DNA of 12,876 nt. Source: Syntrophomonadaceae bacterium (GTDB taxonomy: Bacteria; Bacillota; Dethiobacteria; DTU022). Below the pieces are notes generated by a model. That model was not told where the DNA came from. It saw only the letters and a list, made by a program, of their open reading frames with translations, and made no database searches. A program made the position numbers and the translations under genes. Shown piece by piece: positions 5,574 to 12,876 of this stretch. The stretch covers positions 1-12,876 of the forward strand of contig PWEB01000058.1 in assembly GCA_003553305.1 (NCBI GenBank), in the 5' to 3' direction. Within the stretch, counting starts at the first letter, position 1. Each line of letters begins with the position of its first letter.

Positions 5574-6224
5574 TTGGAATCATTTTGCCCACTGCATGTA
5601 GATTTAGAAGGAAGAGAATGTCTTGTTATCGGTGGCGGATCCGTTGCTGAACGCAAGGTGAAAACTATGCTAGCTTACCGGACCCGGATCAGCGTGGTCA
5701 GTCCCTCTTTAAATCCCATCCTGGGTCAAATGCACAAACAAGGAAATATTGAATACCTGGCCGATATCTACCGGCCTGTATATCTGAAAAATAAGTTTAT
5801 AGTTATTTGCGCTACGAACAGCAAAGAAGTTAACCGGCAGGCGGCAGAAGATTGTAAAGAGCGGGGCATCCTGGTTAATTCGGTCAGCGAACCGGATAAG
5901 TGCAATTTTTTTCTGCCGGCCCTCCTCAAAAAAGGACCGCTGACCATTTCTGTTTCAACAGCAGGTAAAAGCCCTGCCCTGGCCCGCCGCTTAAGGGATC
6001 AACTGAACAACAGCCTTGGTATTGAACATGCTGAATTTGCCCGTTTTTTGGGTGAGATCCGGCCCCTGGTTATAGAAAAGGTTGAAGACAAGGTGCACAG
6101 AAGAGCCCTGTTTGAAAAACTGGCCGGGGAAGAATTCTTCAGCAAATTTAAGAGGCTGCCCCGGGCGGCTATCGACCGGAAGGTTGCAGAACTGATCGAA
6201 GCATACAGCAGGGAGGAAAGCTGA
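5574..6224 (+). CDS. Precorrin-2 dehydrogenase (SirC / CysG N-terminal / Met8-like)
   Basis: The 216-residue cytoplasmic enzyme would oxidise precorrin-2 to sirohydrochlorin with NAD+, feeding siroheme and, by the anaerobic route, cobalamin. The N-terminal Rossmann motif is GRECLVIGGGSVAERK (residues 13-28); the family block ISVSTAGKSPALARRLRD spans 125-142. Length and layout fit SirC/YlnF-like proteins without the methyltransferase half of CysG. An ungapped match to CysG puts S105 where the conserved Asp (CysG D104) is expected; D108 lies nearby. Whether it also inserts iron (Met8-like) cannot be decided. The start is TTG 5574 behind AGGAGGG (5558-5564) with a 9-base gap. It is the first gene of the B12-controlled operon and overlaps hemC by one base (TGATG). 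Confidence 0.9.
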   Translation: MESFCPLHVDLEGRECLVIGGGSVAERKVKTMLAYRTRISVVSPSLNPILGQMHKQGNIEYLADIYRPVYLKNKFIVICATNSKEVNRQAAEDCKERGILVNSVSEPDKCNFFLPALLKKGPLTISVSTAGKSPALARRLRDQLNNSLGIEHAEFARFLGEIRPLVIEKVEDKVHRRALFEKLAGEEFFSKFKRLPRAAIDRKVAELIEAYSREES

Positions 6225-7153
6225 TGAAAAAAATGATCATCGGAACCAGAAGCAGTAAGCTGGCCTTGATTCAGGCTAACCTGGTTAAAGATGTCCTGGT
6301 CAAGGAATTCCCGGAGATTAAGTTTGTCCTGCGGGAAATTAAAACCACCGGCGATGTAGTAACAGACCTCCCGCTTGAGAAAATCGGTGATAAAGGGGTC
6401 TTTATTAAAGAGCTGGAAACCGCTTTACTGAACCGGGAAATCGATCTGGCCGTGCACAGTATGAAGGATATGCCGACTACCCTGCCCGAAAGCCTGATCA
6501 TCGGGGCGATGATGACCCGTGAACAGCCCTGGGACGTCCTGCTCAGCGCAGGGCCGGTTAAACAGTTGTCTGCTTTTAAACCGGGCGATCGGATCGGCAG
6601 CAGCAGTTTGCGGCGTAAGGCCCAGCTGTTACATCACTATCCCCATCTTGATATACAGCCGGTGCGCGGCAACCTCGACACTCGTCTGAAGAAAATGCAA
6701 AAGGGCGAATATGAAGGGATTATCCTTGCTTATGCCGGGGTGAAGAGGATAGGCTGGTCTGATGCAATCAGCGATATAATCAGCGGTGACATTTGCTTGC
6801 CTGCAATCGGCCAGGGAGCAGTCGGGGTCGAAATTAGGAGCGGTGAAGCGGAAACCGCGGCCCTGATGGTTGCTTTGAACTGCCCGCAGACCGAGAAAAC
6901 AGTGCTTGCAGAGCGGGCATTTTTAAGAAAACTGGAAGGTGGCTGCCAGGTCCCGGTTGGGGCTTTAGCTGAGCTTAAAGGCGATCAATTAGTTCTGCAG
7001 GGTATGGTCGCTTCAACAGATGGTCAGGTGCATTTCCGTGAAACAGAAAGAGGCCCGTCCGCCGGGGCTGAAAATATCGGAACCGCCTTGGCTGAAAGGC
7101 TGCTGCAGCAAGGTTGCGGCAATATCCTCGATCAAATCAGGCAGGAGTGTTAA
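6224..7153 (+). CDS. hemC: Porphobilinogen deaminase (hydroxymethylbilane synthase)
   Basis: The 309-residue enzyme joins four porphobilinogen molecules into hydroxymethylbilane using a covalent dipyrromethane cofactor. Diagnostic parts are IGTRSSKLALIQANLV at the N terminus, DLAVHSMKDMPT with catalytic D82, GSSSLRRKAQL, RGNLDTRL, and LEGGCQVPVGA with the cofactor cysteine C241 (C242 in E. coli). The length is standard. ATG overlaps the stop of the dehydrogenase gene as TGATG, with GGGAGG at 6211-6216, so translation is probably coupled. Its product goes to the HemD part of the next gene. Confidence 0.98.
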   Translation: MKKMIIGTRSSKLALIQANLVKDVLVKEFPEIKFVLREIKTTGDVVTDLPLEKIGDKGVFIKELETALLNREIDLAVHSMKDMPTTLPESLIIGAMMTREQPWDVLLSAGPVKQLSAFKPGDRIGSSSLRRKAQLLHHYPHLDIQPVRGNLDTRLKKMQKGEYEGIILAYAGVKRIGWSDAISDIISGDICLPAIGQGAVGVEIRSGEAETAALMVALNCPQTEKTVLAERAFLRKLEGGCQVPVGALAELKGDQLVLQGMVASTDGQVHFRETERGPSAGAENIGTALAERLLQQGCGNILDQIRQEC

Positions 7154-7160
7154 ATAGCAG

Positions 7161-8690
7161 ATGAAAAATAATAAACAATCAAAAGGAATCGTATACCTGG
7201 TCGGGGCAGGCCCCGGCGATCCAAACTTGATTACTTTGAAAGGTTTAAATTGTATTAAAAAGGCCGGGGTGCTGATCTATGATCGCCTGATTTCCTCCCG
7301 CCTGCTGCAGTACGCTTCCAAAGAAGCGGAGTTGATTTATGTTGGCAAACTACCCGATCGGCATACCCTGCAGCAGGAGGAAATTAATAATCTTCTGGCC
7401 GAAAAAGCCGCCCAGGGCAAGATCGTGACCCGCTTAAAAGGGGGCGACCCTTTTGTTTTCGGCCGAGGCGGCGAAGAAGCTGCCTGTCTGGCTGAGCAGA
7501 ATATAGCTTTTGAAATTATCCCCGGCATTACCTCCGCGATAGCCGTTCCTGCTTACGCCGGGATCCCGGTCACCCACCGGGGAGTAGCCTCCGGTTTTAC
7601 GGTGATTACCGGTCATGAAGATCCGAACAAAAAAGACTCTGCTTTAAACTGGTCGGCTTTGGCCGGAGGAGCAGGAACAAATGTTATCCTGATGGGTATG
7701 GGCAATCTTGCTGAGCTTACCAGGCGCCTGGTTGCTGAAGGCCTGGATCCGTCAACTCCGGTGGCCCTGATTCACCGGGGAGCCCAGGCCGGGCAGCGCA
7801 CCCTGGTCGGCAGCTTGTCGGATATTGCCGAAAAGTCTAAAGAAGCAAATTTCAAACCTCCGGTGGTGATCGTAACCGGTGATGTGGTCAGGATGCGTGA
7901 ACAACTGCAGTGGCTGGAGCAGAAGCCGCTTTTTGGAAAAAGAATTGTAGTTTCAAGAGCCCGTGAGCAGGCCAGCCTATTTGCCGAAAAACTCGAAGCG
8001 CTCGGTGCTGAAATCATTGAATTTCCGGTTATCAAAATTGTTCCTCCCGCCGATTACGCTGCCCTGGACCGGTCCCTTGGACAGCTTGAAGAATATAGCT
8101 GGATAATTTTTACCAGCGAAAACGGGGTTAAACATTTTTTCAACCGGTTGCGGGAAACAGGCCGGGATATTCGTGATTTAAAAGGAGCTGAAGTTTGCGC
8201 GATCGGCCCAAAAACCAGGGAGGCCCTGGAAGAAAGAGGCCTGCAGGTAGCTTATGTGCCATCTGAATACCGGGCTGAGGCGGTCGTGGAACAACTGCAA
8301 TCTAAAATATCAACCGGCGAGAGGGTGCTTTTGCCCCGCGCTGACCTGGCCCGCAAGGTGCTGCCGGAATCGCTTGAAGCTTTGGGGGCTGTAGTTGATA
8401 ATGTTGAAGCTTATCGTACCGTGCGCGGGGAAGGCAATACTGCCCTGCTCAAAGAACTGCTCGGAGAAAAAGAAATTGATTTGATCACTTTCACCAGTTC
8501 CTCCACCGTCCACAACTTAATTACTATGCTGGGAGATCATGCTGCTGATCTTTTAAATGGAGTGAGCCTGGCTGCAATTGGCCCGATTACGGCAGCAACC
8601 GTTCGCGAGCAAGGTTTAAAAGTGGATGTTGAAGCAAAAGAATATACTATTGACGGTTTAATCGAAGCTATAGAGAGTTACTATCTATGA
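7161..8690 (+). CDS. cobA-hemD: Fused uroporphyrinogen-III C-methyltransferase / uroporphyrinogen-III synthase
   Basis: This is a two-domain, 509-residue fusion. Residues about 9-245 are a SUMT: the SAM-binding start VYLVGAGPGDPNLITLKG (from V11), KGGDPFVFGRGGEEA (around G95-D96-P97), GITSAIAVPAYAGIPVTHRG and TGHEDP. It adds two methyl groups to uroporphyrinogen III to give precorrin-2. Residues about 257-509, starting LFGKRIVVSRAREQA, are uroporphyrinogen-III synthase, with the loosely conserved HemD pattern (FTSENGVKHFF, AIGPKT, FTSSSTVHN, AIGPITAATV). The fusion places ring closure and the first corrin/siroheme step on one chain, a common Clostridia arrangement. It begins 7 bases after hemC; the only ribosome site, AGGAG (7143-7147), is 13 bases from ATG, so coupling to hemC is likely. 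Confidence 0.96.
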   Translation: MKNNKQSKGIVYLVGAGPGDPNLITLKGLNCIKKAGVLIYDRLISSRLLQYASKEAELIYVGKLPDRHTLQQEEINNLLAEKAAQGKIVTRLKGGDPFVFGRGGEEAACLAEQNIAFEIIPGITSAIAVPAYAGIPVTHRGVASGFTVITGHEDPNKKDSALNWSALAGGAGTNVILMGMGNLAELTRRLVAEGLDPSTPVALIHRGAQAGQRTLVGSLSDIAEKSKEANFKPPVVIVTGDVVRMREQLQWLEQKPLFGKRIVVSRAREQASLFAEKLEALGAEIIEFPVIKIVPPADYAALDRSLGQLEEYSWIIFTSENGVKHFFNRLRETGRDIRDLKGAEVCAIGPKTREALEERGLQVAYVPSEYRAEAVVEQLQSKISTGERVLLPRADLARKVLPESLEALGAVVDNVEAYRTVRGEGNTALLKELLGEKEIDLITFTSSSTVHNLITMLGDHAADLLNGVSLAAIGPITAATVREQGLKVDVEAKEYTIDGLIEAIESYYL

Positions 8691-8712
8691 CACTAAAGGA
8701 GGGCGTTAAAAA

Positions 8713-9693
8713 ATGACTGATCTTCCCCATCAAAGGCCCCGCCGCCTGCGCAGTTCAGAAACGATGCGCGGCATGGTCAGAGAAACCCACCTCAACCCGT
8801 CCGATCTGATCTATCCTTTTTTCTTGGTTAACGGGAAAGATGTTGCTGAACCGGTCGATTCTTTGCCCGGCGTATCTCGTTTTTCAGTAGACCGGGTGGT
8901 TCAGGAAGCAGGCAGCGTGCAAGCTTTGGGCATTCCGGCTGTCCTGCTTTTCGGCATCCCGGATTACAAGGATGCGCGGGGCACCCCGGCCAGTGATTCA
9001 GAAGAAGCAGTGCAGAGAGCGGCTGCCGCAATCAAGGATCGCTATCCTGATCTGCTGGTGATTACCGACCTCTGTTTATGTGAGTATACCGACCACGGTC
9101 ACTGCGGGATTGTCAAAGACGGTAAGATTTTAAATGACGATACCCTGGATCTTTTAGCCGAAGTAGCGTTATCCCATGCCCGGGCCGGGGCTGATATTAT
9201 CGCCCCTTCGGATATGATGGACGGCCGGGTTGCTGCGATCCGCAGCGCTTTAGATCATGAAAATTTTACTGATACAGCGATTATGTCCTACGCAGTAAAA
9301 TACGCTTCGGCCTTTTACGGGCCCTTCCGCGATGCCGCCGGTTCCGCGCCGCAGTTTGGCTGCCGCCGTTCTTACCAGATGGACCCGGCCAATGTCCGGG
9401 AAGCTCAGCGGGAAGCGCTCCTCGATATCGGGGAAGCAGCAGATATGGTTATGGTCAAGCCGGCTCTTTCTTATCTCGATGTAACCAGGGCGGTGCGGGA
9501 AGCAGTTAATGTCCCGGTGGCCACCTATAATGTCAGCGGTGAATACGCCATGGTCAAAGCTGCTGCCGCCAAAGGCTGGATCGATGAGCGAAGGGTGGTG
9601 CTGGAGCAACTGCTATCCATGAAGCGGGCCGGGGCGGATATGATCATTACCTATCATGCCAAAGATGCAGTAGCCTGGCTTAACCAGGGTTAA
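8713..9693 (+). CDS. hemB: Delta-aminolevulinic acid dehydratase (porphobilinogen synthase)
   Basis: The 326-residue enzyme condenses two 5-aminolevulinate molecules to porphobilinogen. The catalytic zinc site is complete: C121, C123 and C131 in DLCLCEYTDHGHCGI. So are both active-site lysines: K196 (YAVKYASAFYGPFRDA) and K249 (MVKPALSYLDV). The N terminus (RPRRLRSSETMRGMVRET) and length are typical. This is the zinc-cysteine type, not the Asp-rich magnesium type of many proteobacteria. A strong AAAGGAGGG (8695-8703) precedes ATG by 9 bases; the gap to cobA-hemD is 22 bases. Confidence 0.98.
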   Translation: MTDLPHQRPRRLRSSETMRGMVRETHLNPSDLIYPFFLVNGKDVAEPVDSLPGVSRFSVDRVVQEAGSVQALGIPAVLLFGIPDYKDARGTPASDSEEAVQRAAAAIKDRYPDLLVITDLCLCEYTDHGHCGIVKDGKILNDDTLDLLAEVALSHARAGADIIAPSDMMDGRVAAIRSALDHENFTDTAIMSYAVKYASAFYGPFRDAAGSAPQFGCRRSYQMDPANVREAQREALLDIGEAADMVMVKPALSYLDVTRAVREAVNVPVATYNVSGEYAMVKAAAAKGWIDERRVVLEQLLSMKRAGADMIITYHAKDAVAWLNQG

Positions 9694-9768
9694 AGGAGCC
9701 TGCGTTTTTAATATAGTAATGTTTGGCGCTGACTGGGTCAAAAAAGTTTTAACGGAGGGATATTAACG

Positions 9769-11094
9769 ATGTATGAAAATTCGAAAGCGCTTTTTGCTGA
9801 AGCCAAAAAAGTTATTCCGGGTGGAGTGAACAGCCCGGTCCGGGCCTTTAAATCAATCGCCCACCACCCCCTATTTATTGAAAAAGGAGAAGGCAGCCGG
9901 GTTTTTGATGCCGACGGCAACTCCTATCTTGATTATGTCGGTTCCTGGGGGGCATTGATCTTAGGCCACGCCCACCCGAGCATCGTGAAGACGATCAGGA
10001 AGACTGCCCACAATGGGACCAGTTTTGGCGCTCCCACTGCCTTAGAAACAGAAATGGCCCGGCTGGTAGTGGAAGCTGTGCCTTCAGTCAAACTGGTGCG
10101 GATGGTCAATTCAGGAACCGAAGCGGTAATGAGCGCGCTGAGAGTGGCCAGAGGCTATACAAATCGTAACAAGATTATCAAGTTTACCGGTTGTTACCAC
10201 GGTCACTGTGACAGTTTTTTGATTAAAGCCGGTTCTGGCGTTGCGACTTTAGGCGCTCCGGACAGTCCGGGGGTGACCGGTGGAACGGCCGGCGATACGA
10301 TTACTCTGCCTTTCAATGATCTGAATTCTGTAAAAGAGGCTTTTTCAAAATGCGGTGAAGAAATTGCCGCGGTGATTGTTGAGCCGGTAGCAGGCAACAT
10401 GGGACTGGTTAAGCCGAAGTCCGGTTTTTTAGAGGGTTTGCGCGCAGTTACTGAAGATTACGGGGCGCTTTTGATTTTTGACGAAGTGATGACCGGTTTT
10501 CGGGTTAGCTACGGCGGCGCCCAGGAGCACTATAATATAAACCCGGACTTAACTACCCTCGGTAAAATTATCGGCGGGGGCATGCCGGTGGGAGCCTTCG
10601 GTGGACGGCATGAAGTGATGGAGCAGGTTTCCCCCACCGGTCCGGTTTATCAAGCCGGGACCCTCTCCGGGAACCCCCTGGCCATGGCCGTGGGCATTGA
10701 AACCTTAAAGATGCTCAAAGAACCTAATTTTTACGAGCAAATGTCTGCCCGGCGCGAAAAGCTGAGCGCCGGAATCGCTGCTGCAGCATCTGAGCATAAT
10801 ATTGCTATTCAGCAGTCCGGAATCGGCACCATGTTTTGCACCTACTTTACAGACCAGGCAGTAACAGATTTTGAGAGCGCGAAGAGCTCCAATTTGGAGT
10901 ATTTTAAAATATTCTTCCGGGAACTGCTTAAGGAGGGGGTCTACATTGCGCCTTCCCAGTTTGAAAGCGGTTTTGTGTCCCGGGCCCACAACGAGCAGGA
11001 CATTGAAGATACCGTCAGGGCGGCAGAAAAGGCTTTTGCCGCGGTCAGAAAACATATTGATGGAGAAGATCAATCATCGAAAATAATTTCCTAG
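9769..11094 (+). CDS. hemL: Glutamate-1-semialdehyde 2,1-aminomutase
   Basis: The 441-residue PLP enzyme converts glutamate-1-semialdehyde, made by HemA, to 5-aminolevulinate. It shows IPGGVNSPVRAFKSI near the N terminus, YLDYVGSWGALILGHAHP, NSGTEAVMSALRVARG, CYHGHCD, the cofactor Asp in FDEVMTGFRV, and the Schiff-base lysine K266 in LTTLGKIIGGGMPVGAFGG. Length is normal apart from a short hydrophilic C-terminal tail. GGAGGG (9754-9759) lies 9 bases before ATG. The 75-base gap from hemB is the longest in the operon, but no terminator or convincing promoter is seen in it. Confidence 0.98.
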   Translation: MYENSKALFAEAKKVIPGGVNSPVRAFKSIAHHPLFIEKGEGSRVFDADGNSYLDYVGSWGALILGHAHPSIVKTIRKTAHNGTSFGAPTALETEMARLVVEAVPSVKLVRMVNSGTEAVMSALRVARGYTNRNKIIKFTGCYHGHCDSFLIKAGSGVATLGAPDSPGVTGGTAGDTITLPFNDLNSVKEAFSKCGEEIAAVIVEPVAGNMGLVKPKSGFLEGLRAVTEDYGALLIFDEVMTGFRVSYGGAQEHYNINPDLTTLGKIIGGGMPVGAFGGRHEVMEQVSPTGPVYQAGTLSGNPLAMAVGIETLKMLKEPNFYEQMSARREKLSAGIAAAASEHNIAIQQSGIGTMFCTYFTDQAVTDFESAKSSNLEYFKIFFRELLKEGVYIAPSQFESGFVSRAHNEQDIEDTVRAAEKAFAAVRKHIDGEDQSSKIIS

Positions 11095-11127
11095 CAAACC
11101 TTTAAAGCGAGGAGTTTTCAATTTAAG

Positions 11128-12441
11128 ATGCAAGTTTTAGTATTAGGCATTAATCACAAGACAGCAGCCCTGAAAACCAGGGAAAAGATGGCTTTTGCCG
11201 ACAAACATAAGGACCAGGCTTATCAATGCCTGGCCGCAAGCGAAGTGGTTAAAGAAAGCGTCATTCTTTCTACCTGTAACCGTACAGAAATTTATGCCCG
11301 GACTGAAGATGCTGATGCCGGACGAGCGGCCCTGATTACCATGCTAGAAGAGGTCAGGGGAGCCACCTTTGAGGAACTAAAAAACTGTATTTACTACTAC
11401 AGCGGGTGTGAGGCAGTAACGCATCTCTTAAGGGTAACGGCCGGACTTGACTCGATGATTTTAGGAGAAACTCAGATCCAGGGCCAGGTCAGGGAAGCTT
11501 ACGAAAAAGCAAAACAAGCCGGTGCAGTGGACAAAGCGCTGCACGGTCTCTTTCAGCAGGCGGCCAAGTGCGCTAAAAGAGTGCAGAATGAAACCAAAAT
11601 TAACCATAATTCTGTCTCGGTCAGTTACGTGGCTGTGGACATGATTAAAAAAGAGCTGGGCTGCTTCGATGATCTAACAGTTTTGGTGATTGGAGCCGGT
11701 AAGATGTCCAGGCTTACTCTGCAGCATTTACACGGCCTGGGCGTTAAGGATATCCGGGTGACCAGCCGCACTTATCAGCGGGCTAAAGACCTGGCTCATT
11801 TCTTTAACGGCCAAACCATCGACTTCAGCCGGAAAGAAGAAACTCTGTCTGCGATTGATATCATAATCAGTTCTACCGGGGCGCCTCACCTGATCTTGCG
11901 ACGGGAAGATCTAGAGCAGATTATGGCCCGACGGAATAACCGGCCGCTTTTTGTGATTGATATAGCGGTGCCCCGGGACATAGATCCCGCCGTGGGAGAG
12001 CTGAAAAATGTTTATCTCTTTGACATGGACAGTCTGCAGCAGGCGGTGGCCGAAAATCAGCAGGAGCGCGAAAAAGAGGCCTGGGCCGCTAAAGATATGA
12101 TTGTTGAAGAGTCAGAAGAATTCCAGGCCTGGTTTAAAACCTTAAGCATCGCCCCGGTTATTAAGGCTCTACGGGAAAAGGCTGATGCGGTGCGCCAGGC
12201 TGAAACAGAAAGGTTTATAGGCAGTAAGCTCAGCCAGTTAAGCGATAGGGAAAAGCAGGTTGTGGAAAATATGGGCAAATCGATTATGAATGCTATTCTC
12301 AAAGACCCTATTTTAAGAATGAAAAGCACGGCAGTGCGTGAGTCCGAAGATTTTCACTTAGAATGTCTGCTTTACCTTTTTGATTTACATCAAGAATTTG
12401 AAAGCAGCAAAGTAGAAGCAGAATATGGGGGGGATAAGTAA
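11128..12441 (+). CDS. hemA: Glutamyl-tRNA reductase
   Basis: The 437-residue NADPH enzyme reduces glutamyl-tRNA(Glu) to glutamate-1-semialdehyde, the first committed step of the C5 pathway, and normally works in complex with HemL. It has the N-terminal LGINHKTA motif, the thioester-forming C50 in LSTCNRTEIYA, a GLDSMILGETQIQGQVREAY block, and the NADPH Rossmann motif VLVIGAGKMSRLTLQHL (G189, G191). A helical C-terminal dimerisation region follows (about 330-430). GAGGAG (11109-11114) is 13 bases from ATG, rather far. It sits 33 bases after hemL. In many Clostridia hemA heads the cluster; here it is the last pathway gene, just before cbiQ. Confidence 0.98.
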   Translation: MQVLVLGINHKTAALKTREKMAFADKHKDQAYQCLAASEVVKESVILSTCNRTEIYARTEDADAGRAALITMLEEVRGATFEELKNCIYYYSGCEAVTHLLRVTAGLDSMILGETQIQGQVREAYEKAKQAGAVDKALHGLFQQAAKCAKRVQNETKINHNSVSVSYVAVDMIKKELGCFDDLTVLVIGAGKMSRLTLQHLHGLGVKDIRVTSRTYQRAKDLAHFFNGQTIDFSRKEETLSAIDIIISSTGAPHLILRREDLEQIMARRNNRPLFVIDIAVPRDIDPAVGELKNVYLFDMDSLQQAVAENQQEREKEAWAAKDMIVEESEEFQAWFKTLSIAPVIKALREKADAVRQAETERFIGSKLSQLSDREKQVVENMGKSIMNAILKDPILRMKSTAVRESEDFHLECLLYLFDLHQEFESSKVEAEYGGDK

Positions 12442-12443
12442 CA

Positions 12444-12876
12444 GTGGGCCATGGGGATCATCATGCACCGAACTTAAAGTATCGCCAGAACCAAAGGGAT
12501 ACCAGGCAGCCCTGGGAACCGCGTACTAAACTGGTGGTCGGGATCATTTTCGTTTTTGGGGTAATCAGTATCAACAATCTCTGGCTTTTAGGGGCGGCCC
12601 TGGTTTTCTCTGTAAGCTTTGCCATGCTGGCCGGTTTAGGTCCCGGACAGCTTTTAAAAAGACTTTCCGTGCTGCTGCCTTTCCTGGCCCTGATGAGTAT
12701 TCCACTTGTGTTCGGAGCAGGACTTCCCCCGGACCCGGAGCGAGTAGTTTTGGCTTCCCTGATCATACTGAAGGCGCTGACTGCGATGAGCTTTACCCTT
12801 TTTGTGTTTACCAATCAGCCGATCGAGGAGATGCTTGAAGCGATGGAACATTTAAGAATGCCTTCGGCTATTACCA
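12444..12876 (+). CDS. ECF transporter T component, CbiQ-like (cobalt uptake), 5' part
   Basis: A GTG start at 12444, two bases after the hemA stop, with a G-rich ribosome site (12427-12434), opens a frame that runs off the window after 144 codons. The product has a hydrophilic N terminus with three His in the first seven residues (MGHGDHHAP), then about four hydrophobic segments (roughly 30-43, 46-62, 75-91, 102-124). A FTNQPIEEMLEAMEHLRMP segment follows, resembling the T-component region that leads to the ATPase-coupling helices of CbiQ/EcfT. CbiQ joins CbiM/CbiN and the ATPase CbiO to import cobalt. Placement in a B12-riboswitch operon favours cobalt, but another metal or vitamin ECF system is possible because the C-terminal coupling motifs are outside the window. 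Confidence 0.78.
   Translation, partial: MGHGDHHAPNLKYRQNQRDTRQPWEPRTKLVVGIIFVFGVISINNLWLLGAALVFSVSFAMLAGLGPGQLLKRLSVLLPFLALMSIPLVFGAGLPPDPERVVLASLIILKALTAMSFTLFVFTNQPIEEMLEAMEHLRMPSAIT

Noticed and set aside
5485..5601. 38-codon frame starting at ATG 5485 in the cobalamin leader
   Set aside because: It has no ribosome site (a T-run precedes it), spans terminator 2 and runs into the dehydrogenase gene in another frame.

Overview
The window looks like chromosomal DNA from an anaerobic, low-to-mid GC Firmicute of the Clostridia type. The reasons are a class I hybrid-cluster protein, a fused cobA-hemD gene, strong AGGAGG-type ribosome binding sites, two TTG starts, riboswitch-rich leaders and a complete five-carbon (glutamyl-tRNA) tetrapyrrole pathway. 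All convincing genes lie on the + strand. No species is named because nothing here is decisive.

Region 1 (1-2108): the 3' end of an Rrf2-family Fe-S regulator, then hcp (hybrid-cluster protein / hydroxylamine reductase) and a hairpin terminator. Region 2 (2109-3494): a stand-alone MetE-C-like (UROD/MetE superfamily) zinc protein of unknown substrate, followed by about 370 bases without a gene. Region 3 (3495-5138): a perfect-consensus SigA-type promoter, two tandem c-di-GMP-I (GEMM-I) riboswitches and one gene. That gene encodes a membrane-anchored protein with a very acidic linker, an (EP)n repeat and a transglutaminase-like Cys-His-Asp domain. It ends at a strong intrinsic terminator. This is a self-contained c-di-GMP-controlled cell-surface unit and the most intriguing part of the window.

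Region 4 (5139-12876): a promoter, an AdoCbl-class cobalamin riboswitch followed by two successive terminator-like hairpins, then a tightly packed operon. Its order is precorrin-2 dehydrogenase, hemC, cobA-hemD, hemB, hemL, hemA, and a truncated CbiQ/EcfT-type cobalt-transporter gene running off the window. Together these enzymes take glutamyl-tRNA to uroporphyrinogen III, precorrin-2 and sirohydrochlorin: HemA, HemL, HemB, HemC, HemD, SUMT, dehydrogenase. No uroporphyrinogen decarboxylase (hemE) or later protoheme gene lies inside the operon. With the B12 riboswitch and the cobalt-uptake gene, this suggests that the cell treats its whole tetrapyrrole trunk as a corrinoid (B12) supply line, with siroheme as a branch product.

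All assignments rest on motif reading and recalled family knowledge; no searches or folding programs were run.
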